The translations under genes were made by a program, and so were the position numbers. The notes below the pieces were generated by a model. It was not told where the DNA came from. It did no database searches and saw nothing but the letters and a program-made list of their open reading frames with translations. This document shows positions 10,638 to 19,534 of a stretch of 64,000 nucleotides of DNA, piece by piece. The DNA is from Cordia subcordata (taxonomy: Eukaryota; Streptophyta; Magnoliopsida; Boraginales; Cordiaceae), in the NCBI GenBank assembly GCA_028554755.1, contig JAPTOF010000001.1, positions 1,376,501 to 1,440,500 on the forward strand, in the 5' to 3' direction. The first letter of the stretch is position 1. Each line of letters opens with the position of its first letter.

Positions 10638-11754
10638 TTGATTTCAGATCTGAAATATATATGTCATTTTCTGATATCGCAATTTATGTCTGAATTGTCT
10701 GAATTTGAACGCCTCGCATGAATTGCAAATATTAATTTCTCAAGAATCAATCGAATCGAAGATATAGCGTGATGAGTGTAGGATCTCTGTATACGTATTA
10801 TATTTGTCGATATCATTGTTCCATTACAACACGGTACCTTGTGTTAGATCGTGAAGAGTGCAGGAATAAAAAGGTAATAAATAACTTTTTTATTTTATAC
10901 CTTTGCACCAAATCTTGGCTTGCCATGTTAAATTTTGCTTGAGTTTAAATTTCGGCTACAAGATATAAAATTGACAGTAAAGCTTTATGAGTGATTAAAT
11001 CAAAATTAAAGTTATATATATATATATATATATATATATTACCAAAGAAAACATATTTTATAGTGTTAATGAAAATAATTTGTTAAGAAATTAATTTTTT
11101 TGTGCTTGTAAACAAAGTCGTGCGTATGAAGCCAACGCAGAAGCAAGTATCTTTTTATTTGTTAAAAAATATTTTTAACTCTTGTCAATCAGAAACATGT
11201 TTAAAATTTTTCGAAATAAAAAAAAGGAAATTATTTTTACAATATTAACATAAAATTTAAAAATATTTTTTAGTCAAACGCAACTTAATCTTTTGTTTCC
11301 TTTTTTTAATTAGAATATTTTATGAGCTATTGGTGGACTTCTATGACCCCACACTCCATTGATGACTGATCGTTACACAAAATATTTTGTTGTATACGAT
11401 GTCACACGATAACCACATAATATTTATGTCATATTTATATCAGAACTAATGTGTTACAAGAGTAACGGACTAACGCGTATAACAGCAAATGGATAAGCAT
11501 CGTTTGGTGTCTCGATTAAATGGGTCAAATTCTGAACCAGAAATCGGAAGACTTGTCTGGCCCAAAGAATGGGCTTTCTGTCTGGCGCAAAGTATATGCT
11601 CCTCTAAAATTGGCTTTCTGTCTGGCCCAAAGAATAAGCCCCTCTGAAATTGGCTTCCTGGGCTCATATTATATATAAGTTTGATTTAGGGCGAAAGCCA
11701 ATTTAGGGCTCGTTTGGAAACGTTGGCGTCCAAGTTGCTCTTAGCCTTCAATGC
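10638..11754. other. AT-rich spacer before kelch copy 2
   Basis: No gene is seen. Contains a TA microsatellite at about 11012-11039. The stretch near 11310-11660 is shared with the region upstream of kelch copy 3 (28.66-28.95 kb), including the word AACCAGAAATCGGAAGAC. This sequence marks the unit boundary and presumably the kelch promoter. Confidence 0.6.
11012..11039. repeat. TA microsatellite
   Basis: Fourteen TA units. A matching, shorter tract occurs at the equivalent place in unit B (about 17175-17196). Confidence 0.9.
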
Positions 11755-11810
11755 TCTTATTCTCTCAACATTCAAGCACGCCTCACCTCTTCAAAATCTC
11801 AATTCTCGAG

Positions 11811-12056
11811 GTAACAATCTTCTTTCATCTAGATATCTTCTTCCCTTTTTTTTTTTCTCCCCTTTTTTTGATTTTTTGTTTTTTTAAATGTTGCTAACTT
11901 GTCTGCCAATGCACATGATAATCTGCATATTTGTTCAAGTTATTAAAATTAAAATTAACAGATAATTGTTGTTTTGTTTACATTCAATATTGCATAGCAT
12001 ATGCTATTGATACACTGATTGATTATTCAGATATCAATTCTCTTTTGTTGCCCTAG
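11811..12056 (+). other. 5' UTR intron, kelch copy 2
   Basis: Donor CTCGAG|GTAACA at 11810/11811 and acceptor TTGCCCTAG ending at 12056, just before the start codon at 12059. Splice words match kelch copies 1 and 3. Confidence 0.8.
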
Positions 12057-12058
12057 AA

Positions 12059-13234
12059 ATGGAGTCTGATGCCGAAGAAATTGTTGCTTCTAAACCGCGT
12101 ATTGTCTTTGGAGTGGATAGGGCAAACGAAGATGGGCTGGGGGGGTTGGTGGAGTTTTATGTTTTTGACAAAGAATTTATTCCGATTGAGGATGTAGGAG
12201 AATCACGCTATGAAAGATACAGTGTGTTCAAAATCAAGGATGAAGCAGCAATTGCTCAGCCGTTCAGTAAACTTGATCACCGCCATCTTGGTGCCTCTTA
12301 TGCTTCGTTCGGATCCCATGTGTTTCGCGTTGGCGGTGATGTTGAGGTATGCAGGAAATGTACTGCCGCACTTAATAGTAGGGAGATGGTGGAACTGTAC
12401 GATGTTCCCCGAGGAGGCCTTTCACCATATGTGGATCTTTGGGATGCGACCACAAATTGCTGGGAGTTGCGTTTTGCACGGATGAACGTTGGACGAACAG
12501 CACCTCACCTCCATATTCTAGGAGGCAAGCTCTTTGCAATCGGTGGCCGTGACTACGACGACAAACCCATATTTATGGAGGTTCTTGATCAATCTACTCG
12601 ATGCTGGACTCCACTCCCTAATCCTTCTCCTGAGGTGGCTGGTTATTATTTTGTGTCTGCCACGCTAGACGATTCCATATTGTTAGGCTCCCTAAAGTCT
12701 AAATCATTTTATTCCTATAAACCACAATCTAACTACTGGGAACATCTGGTCCATCTCCCCTTCAACGACAGACTGCTTCAAAAGTGTATAAGATTACCGG
12801 CTGTTGTGGTGGATACTCATTTGCTTTGGCTGGATTACCAATCGGGGACAAATTTAATAGGTTTCGATCTCAAATCATGCAAGTACTTCACAATCAATTT
12901 AGGTGATGAGGGTTTGCTGCCCAGTCGAAAATGTCACCACTATTATCCCAGATTGCTTCGTTCTGGGAATGCTGAATTGGTATTAATATGGAGAGAAAAA
13001 TCTTTGTACAAACTAGAAGGCCAAACCAAAGGCACAGCCGGAGAAGAAGAGGGAGAAGATGAAGATCTATTCGATCGGAGGGATGCCTTTAGTGCCATTC
13101 ACTGTACACACTTTGTCATTGATTTTGTCAAAGCTCAACAGATTGGCAGCCCTTGTCTGAGAATGATATGGCACCAGAAGTGCATTGGCCCGGACCTGGG
13201 AATACACCGGATTAGCGCTGGTTTTGTCTTGTAA
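12059..13234 (+). CDS. Kelch-type beta-propeller protein (copy 2, the intact member)
   Basis: 391 residues, uninterrupted, the only complete member of the four-copy family here. No signal peptide or membrane segment is visible. Kelch-like blades: SHVFRVGG (86-93), then LWDATTNCWELRFARM with HLHILGGKLFAIGG (127-163), then MEVLDQSTRCWTPLPNP (173-189), then SFYSYKPQSNYWEHL (216-230). This is the di-glycine plus spaced Tyr/Trp pattern of kelch repeats. An acidic patch, EEEGEDEDLFD, lies at 329-339. No F-box is seen at the N-terminus, so it is not obviously an SCF adaptor. Kelch propellers usually bind other proteins; the partner is unknown. The start follows the conserved leader intron directly. 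The stop TAA overlaps a good splice donor (13231), which may allow an extended C-terminus. Confidence 0.85.
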   Translation: MESDAEEIVASKPRIVFGVDRANEDGLGGLVEFYVFDKEFIPIEDVGESRYERYSVFKIKDEAAIAQPFSKLDHRHLGASYASFGSHVFRVGGDVEVCRKCTAALNSREMVELYDVPRGGLSPYVDLWDATTNCWELRFARMNVGRTAPHLHILGGKLFAIGGRDYDDKPIFMEVLDQSTRCWTPLPNPSPEVAGYYFVSATLDDSILLGSLKSKSFYSYKPQSNYWEHLVHLPFNDRLLQKCIRLPAVVVDTHLLWLDYQSGTNLIGFDLKSCKYFTINLGDEGLLPSRKCHHYYPRLLRSGNAELVLIWREKSLYKLEGQTKGTAGEEEGEDEDLFDRRDAFSAIHCTHFVIDFVKAQQIGSPCLRMIWHQKCIGPDLGIHRISAGFVL

Positions 13235-13253
13235 CTCCCGCACTCCCCCTCTG

Positions 13254-13284
<31 letters not shown>

Positions 13285-13426
13285 TTTTTCTCTCTCTCTC
13301 AACTGACGCTATTGTTTGACTAATTTTGTCTTCTTCTTTTTAATATATATGTATAGGGACGTGGATGTGAGTACAGCGGTTGCAGGTTTAAGTGACCGTA
13401 ATGTCACCCGAGAGGAAGCGCCCTAG
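13231..13426 (+). other. Possible alternative last intron and tail exon of kelch copy 2
   Basis: CTT|GTAACT at 13231 is donor-like and includes the stop codon. A pyrimidine-rich tract and TATAG at 13356 give a 126-base intron. Joining them keeps the frame and adds DVDVSTAVAGLSDRN and a few more residues to a TAG at 13424-13426. Relative to copy 1, a 17-base deletion in this exon removes the KRKRPR cluster, so the copy 2 tail would be short. Inferred from sequence only. Confidence 0.45.
13238..13302. repeat. CT microsatellite
   Basis: A compound CT/GT tract just after the kelch copy 2 stop codon. It would serve as the polypyrimidine tract of the possible alternative intron. Confidence 0.85.
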
Positions 13427-15918
13427 ACAAGTTGGGGGGGATTGAAATTAAAATGCTATCCCAAGGATAAGGTAAGCTATATACAGCCAATCATGGGCCT
13501 AAACTTTTTAATCTGTTCTGGAATGCTATCCCGAGGATAAGGTAAGCTATATACAGCCAATCATGGGCCTAAACTTTTTAATCTGTTCAGGAATGCTATT
13601 CCCTTCCATTTCAAAGTTTTCAGAACTTACATTCCATCTTATTACGTATCAATTTTTCTGGTCCATCATGCTTGTTACACAAGCTTTGATCATATTAAAG
13701 TCTTGGTCGTTGCAGTTTTCTTGCTCTATGAATTAGCCAATACCGTATATAAAGTTTTCAAGAGTGCAATTAACCTCTGAATTGTGAGATCAGTACTTTT
13801 ATATGACGTGGAAAGCTATCTTCTATGCCCAAAGAACAGAAAGGAAAAGAAAATCAAAATGGTAATTTGCTTCCTTGATCATACTATTATAGAGAGGAAT
13901 AACATCTCCATTATCTTTTTTAAGTCCTAGAGACATAAGTCTGTGCACTAATCTCCCTAAGGTTTCCTCCATCCACCCAATGCTCACGGACCTTTTTCGC
14001 GTCAGCCGCGGTCATCTACACAAGTTAGCGGACCGAAGAATGAACCACGGAGACTTTTGATTGGATAATTAGTTATTAAACAGAAGACTTCTTGCTCTTG
14101 ATCAATTTTCTTGTCACTGAGGCTGAAGCTTACAGTCTTCTTTTTCTTGTCATAGGGCCTGTTTGGATTGGATTTTTTTCGGGAAAAAACACTTTTTTTC
14201 CTAGAAAAGTTATATTACTTTTGCAATTACTACTTTATTTGATTTCTAAAGAAGCTGAAACTCTGAAAAAGGAAAAAGGCTGAAATACAGTTTTTTTTTT
14301 GAAGCTAGAATTTTCAGCTTCTCATTCAAAAGTTGTTAAAATAAGCGCTTTTAAAAAAAGCCAATCCAAACGAGCCCATATTCATTAAGCTTAGCAGATT
14401 CTAGTGCTGATTAGGAAGCTGCAGGGTGGTTCAATCGCCTTCTTAACTTTCCCTGCTGTCTCGTTTTTCCTTATCTTGTAGTAGAACTGATTGTGTACTT
14501 GTGATACAATTTCCCTTTTTGCATTATTAAGTTGTTATAGATGTGTGATTTGAGGAGCAGTGAGAGAAGGAAACAAGCGACGACTGGAAGCGAACCAGCA
14601 ATTTGAATTCCTAATGCAGTTGATAAATATTGTCAACGAAGAACTTTTGTAAATACATTAGTGTTAATGCATGTTGGATATTTGATTGCTTGGAAGTCTG
14701 CTAGTGGATTGAATGATCCCTTGAACTTTGTTTGTGTTAATTTGTTTAACTCTGAGCTATCCGTATCTTAAAGTTTTACAATTAATAGACCTTTACTTCA
14801 TCAAGCCGTTTTCTTCAAGTGTTCTCTAGTACTTAAAGTTGATGCTCCCATTTTTGTTATGCCACTTGCCTTTATTTTTTGGTGATTGTTCCAACTGATT
14901 CCTTTTTTTTTTTTTTTAATGTTTTTCACGTCATGTAGAGAGAGAAAAGGTGGTCTTTCTTGGCCGTTTAAGTGAAGAGAAGGTGGCTATTGGAGAAATT
15001 TGTTTTCCATATGCTGGATATATTAAGGGGAGACACTAAAACTCTTAGACTGCTACATATGTCTGAATGTGTTTTTTGAAAGAAGTCCTGTTCTGTTCTT
15101 TCTTCATCTCCTCGGCACTTTACGTGACGCCTTCTCAACACTTGGGCAGGATATTAAGCCTGTAATTTGTATGAGAATTGGAAACTATTGGAAGTCTAGA
15201 GAGAGACAGTTGGTAATGTCAGAGTCGTTCTAATTACTTGACCTTAGAGGTTAAAAGTTAGAGGAAAAAATGTGAGATGGATTAATTAGTCAAAAAATAT
15301 CCTCCAACATTGGACAGAGCATATATATATAAGTGGAGGACAAAGGCTGGTTACGTGCAACTATGGGCTAGGACTATCAATTTTGACACAAGTTTTGTGC
15401 ATATTTTATATTCTTTTCTCCTCTTTTTATAATTTATCATTGTTCTTTTGCTTGGGTTGCGGCCCTTGCTGTAGGATTGGTGCTCTGATCCATTACCTAT
15501 TGTCTTGTGTAATTGTAACACATTTTCTATCATCTGAAAGCTTAAGTGATTAAAACTTCTTTTCGAAGTAGCTGTATTCTATATTTAAGTGGAGAGGAAT
15601 CGTAGGATCATCGGTTACATAGCTAGCAGTGGAACATTGACTTTTGGCATTCTTGGCTAGGAGGAGTTTGTTTTGTGTGGGGTAGATGGCCTATTCAGCC
15701 GCAAATATTTTTGACTGTCAATACAAGTTTTGGCTTTCCAAGAAAAAAGAGGCGAATATATTTCTTAATTTGTATGGATCAGGTCTCACAATATGTGAAT
15801 AATCTTTGGGTACTGGTCAACAATTTTGAGAAAAATAGTACATGTTTCTTTGCGAAGACCTTGAAGTCGTGTAGTTCTATTTTTCCTTTCCATTCCCAAA
15901 CTGTTCCAAATTGGCCAT
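13427..15918. other. Kelch unit B downstream flank
   Basis: Homologous to 5.67-9.92 kb of unit A but shorter: it lacks the 282-bp tandem doubling and the ~1.45 kb repeat. It includes the 70-bp tandem (13452, 13522) and a Tourist-like MITE absent from unit A. Compared with unit A, about 103 bases (9515-9617) are missing at 15630. No intact gene is present. Confidence 0.6.
14155..14377. mobile_element. Tourist/PIF-Harbinger-like MITE
   Basis: A 223-bp insertion with terminal inverted repeats GGGCCTGTTTGGATTGG and its near complement CCAATCCAAACGAGCCC, flanked by ATA on both sides (14152-14154 and 14378-14380). The empty site is preserved in unit A (CTTGTCATATTCATTAAGC near 6337), which defines the ends. 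The GGGCCTGTTTGG terminus and 3-bp duplication fit Tourist-like MITEs. It inserted after the A/B duplication. Confidence 0.88.
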
Positions 15919-15926
15919 AAGCATAT

Positions 15927-16601
15927 CTTCCCCCCCCCCCCCCCGGTGAAATTGAACTTTCATTAAATTAAAGGAGGGTAATTAGGGTAATTACAATAGG
16001 GATCCAAGCCTATCAAAACTGGACCAGATCAAGACAAACACAATGGGAAAGCTCAACCGAAGCCTGAAAAGCCGCACGAAAACAAAAGTGTAACAACGCC
16101 ACAAGGCCTAAGAACTAACTGGAAGTAGGGCCCGACTAAGATTTGCCCCAGCAGAAGACCAAGACGTAGACCGATGACTCGACATCAGATCAAATCCGGC
16201 AAACTCCGCAGCCAGATTAAGCTACGAAGCCACAACCCATCAGCAAACAAATCAACGACGCCTTGCCATCACAAAAGCTCTACACCATAGATGCCAAAGG
16301 GGGGAAAAAAAAAACACACACACACACACACAAGAACTCATGGTGATCCAGTAAGGACAACGCCTAGACAACAGCCTCCACAACAACAGTAAAGATGTGG
16401 GATTCATCAACCCGAGAGGCTGGGCCAAGAAAAACTTAACCTTAGCGGGTTGAACACACCACCATATCACCTCTAATTCGAAGATAGAGAAATAGATCTT
16501 GAGCAAGGTGCATAATGCAAGATTTATGGCATCTTATGGTGAAAGGTTTCAGCAGATGAATAGCCATTTGCACGACCAGAGTAAACTGTGACTTTAACAA
16601 C
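15927..16601 (-). mobile_element. LINE-like element, unit B copy
   Basis: The unit B counterpart of the element at 9929, diverged. Where unit A has a T-rich (poly-A) tail, unit B has an uninterrupted run of 15 C (15930-15944). A CA microsatellite (about 16314-16331) lies within it. Flanking words AAGCATAT and AGGCATCA are decayed versions of the AAGCATAC duplication. Confidence 0.6.
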
Positions 16602-17430
16602 AGGCATCACTGGTTTCAGATTTTAAATATATATGCTATTTTTTGATATTGCAATTGATGTCTAAATTGTTTGAATTCAAATGCCCCTTACAAATTGCAA
16701 ATAGGAATTTGTTAAGAATCGAACAGATTGAAGATATTGCATCATCTGGAATCGAAAAGATCCATTATGTGTAGCTTTACCTTGCATTCACGTGACTTCT
16801 ACATGATGACAACTTTGTGTCTAAATTTCCACTATACATAGGCACCTATATGCATGTATGAATGATGATATCTGTATATGTATTATATTTGTTAACTATA
16901 ACATCTTAGGTGAAGCATTGCCATTATGTTTTGCAGTGTCTAAAAGCCAACTCTTTTTTTCTTTAACATCATTGTTCCATTACGACATGTTAGTTTATGT
17001 AAGATCGTGAGGAATGCAAAAATAAAAAAGAAAAAAATAACAAAGAGCTATTTTTTTATAGCTTAATATCAAATTTTAGCTTGCCATGTCAAATTTTGTT
17101 TGAGTTTAAGTTTCAGCTACAAGATATTAAATTAGTAGTAAAGCTCTGTGAGTGACTAAATCAAAATTAAAGTTATATATATATATATATATATATCACT
17201 AAAGAAAAATTATTTTATATTATTACTGAAAATAATTTGTTGAGAAATTAATTTTTCTATACAAACTCGTGCACATAAATCCGAAATAGAAGTAAATAAA
17301 AAATAAAAAACACATGTTTAAAATTTTTCAAAATAAAAAATGAAAATTATTTTTACAATATAAACATAAATTTTAAAAATATTTTAAAATCATATGTAAA
17401 TTAATCTTTTATTTTCTTTTTTACTATATA
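16602..17430. other. AT-rich end of kelch unit B
   Basis: Homologous to 10.64-11.3 kb and to 33.7-34.35 kb, which marks it as the common end of the kelch repeat unit. Contains a TA tract at about 17175-17196. No gene is seen. Confidence 0.6.
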
Positions 17431-18105
17431 TACTGGTTGCCAAAGGAGGCAGCTTTTCGTCATTCCAAAACGACGTCGTTTTGGACCGCTTTTTAAGCTT
17501 TTCCTTGCTTTAAAACGACATCGTTTTCCCCCCTTTTTTCACTCACTTCGGCTCGAAAACAAAGTTCTGCAGCCCTTTTTCCTTACTAGTTTCTCTCAAC
17601 GTTCTCTTCATGGCTGCCACCTCCTGCTATCAACTCCTTTCTCCTAATACCACGTCCTGCTATTGCAAAAGCAAAATTGTGACCCACCTCCTGATCCTCC
17701 AAAATTTGCCAGATCTGTTTCCCATTATATATGTGTGTCATGCGTCGATTTTTACTCGGAAGAAAGGAAGTCCAGAGGAAATTTTACTCGAAAGAAGAGG
17801 AAGTCCAGAGAAGAAGTGCAAGTATATGATCAGGTTTGCATTTTTATTTGCAATTAAGGCTAGCGCTTGAATTTTGATTGCTATTACGGGATTGTTTTAC
17901 GACTTGTAATCTTTATTGAATATATTTTCTCTGTCTTTTTTTTCTGTGGGTACGTGTGGATATAAGAGAAAAAATTGGTTAAAGATTTATGTTGTGCTAA
18001 AATTAAGATGTGACTTTATCTGGGTTTGGTATGAAATTTGATATCATTATTGTTAATGTAAATTGCTTCTTCCTCTACTTTTTGAAAAATTAGAGAATAA
18101 TAATT
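17430..18105 (+). other. Possible 5' end of an unidentified gene, cut by a retroelement
   Basis: A pyrimidine-rich leader-like stretch precedes an ATG at 17610 opening 86 codons (MAATSCYQLLSPNTT). Two near-identical 30-base pieces (ACTCGGAAGAAAGG and ACTCGAAAGAAGAGG, about 17753-17812) occur inside. A donor-like CAG|GTTTGC lies near 17834 with intron-like sequence after it. The copia LTR begins at 18106. I do not recognise the product, and it may be spurious. Confidence 0.3.
17465..17484. repeat. 20-bp perfect palindrome CCAAAACGACGTCGTTTTGG
   Basis: Perfectly self-complementary around GACGTC, followed about 28 bases later by an imperfect relative, AAAACGACATCGTTTT (17512-17527). Such AAAACGACGTCGTTTT words recur in plant promoters and transposons. 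The role here is unknown. Confidence 0.85.
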
Positions 18106-19534
18106 TGTTGAACTTATTGGTTTGCTTTTATTTTGATGATGTCATAATTGCGCTTTGAAAATTGCTACCATTAAATATCTTGAAGCTTAAGCTAGGTAAA
18201 GGCCTTTGAGCAAAGGAAATGATGCATGGAGCATGGAGATTATGAAAATTTCTTGAAGAATTAGTTTTTTAGCTCTTGTCTAGTTGATCTTAGTATATAA
18301 GTAACTGTCTATGAAACTCAAAAACTTAGAACATTGCTTGCATTTATCTTGATCTTTCTTCTAAGTGCATGCCTACACTTGCCTTCAAAAGGTTCTTGTA
18401 GAAAACTCATACTATAGCATATACTATAACTGCAGCATTTATTGTTATGTTATCTTAACTTTTATATATGTTTGTCTATATATATGTATGTATATACCTA
18501 TATGGGACTGCAGTAAAAGTCCATATATAGGCTCTATCCTTAAGCTATCTTGTTTAATATATATGTACCTATAGGTAAATAACTTGCATATATCTCTTCC
18601 CCATGCGAAATCTACAAAAATTTTGATTGTGTAAAAGTTTTAGCTTTGCATTTAATGACTATGCAAGTTGGTTGATATTGCATTAATGAGATTAGATATG
18701 GTGTAATAGTAGGTGTCTTGAGCCTCCAAAAATCTATAAAAAAACTAGATGTTATGGACTTTTTAAAGTATGGCTACACTTTTTGTAGTAGGTAGCAGCT
18801 TTTCTAACACACTGTGCAAATACCGGCCCACTTAGGCGGTCTACCAGTAGTGTCTTCAGGCAAAAACAAAGAGCATGAGTGCTCTACTGGAACACTCAGG
18901 CGGTCGATCAGTAGAGTATTCCGATAAGGCCTTTTGGCCTCTGGAACTATCGGACCACGCAAGGGGTCGACTGGTAGTGTGTTCCGGTAGTCCCTCTGTG
19001 TTGTTTTAAAAAATTGATCGTTGGGAGACTTGCTTTTTTGGCTTATAAATATATCCTATCCCTCCCAACTCAAATACAACTTGTTCAAAAACATCTCATA
19101 CAGCTCTCTTGCATTTAATTTGCTTCATCTATTGCAATCTTGCTCTATTAATTGCAATCTTCATTGATTGCATATCACTAGCATTTAAAAATAAGTTTTC
19201 TCTTGAGCTTCATAAATTTCTTATCCACTTAGAGCAACATAGGAATGTTTAAATACCTTTGTATTCTTGCTCATAAGAAGTTCATTGTATATCAAACACT
19301 TTATTATTATATTAGGAGTGAATTTCTTTACTCTTGGGTAGCATATGTGTGAGGAACCATTCTCAAGAGTGAAGAGTCGAAATCTTCAAGTATAGGGTTA
19401 TACTTGTGGTCCTTATGGAGAAGTAATGGTTGTAATCGTTGTTCTGCGCTTTTGCAACATACTAAGTAAAAAATCGATTCACTAGTGAAGTTTCCGAAAC
19501 CCTAAGAGGAGACCTTAGGTAGTGGACTAGGTCC
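18106..19534 (+). mobile_element. Truncated copia LTR, plus orientation (arm 1 of inverted repeat)
   Basis: Starts TGTTGAACTTATTG and is the inverted counterpart of 21299-22749. Contains three imperfect GGTCGACCG-type repeats (18830-18990) and a TATA-like TTATAAATATATCC near 19042 that would be the LTR promoter. It ends inside the LTR at AGTGGACTAGG, about 200 bases short of the full LTR seen in arm 2, and abuts a gag fragment of the opposite-strand element. Confidence 0.75.
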
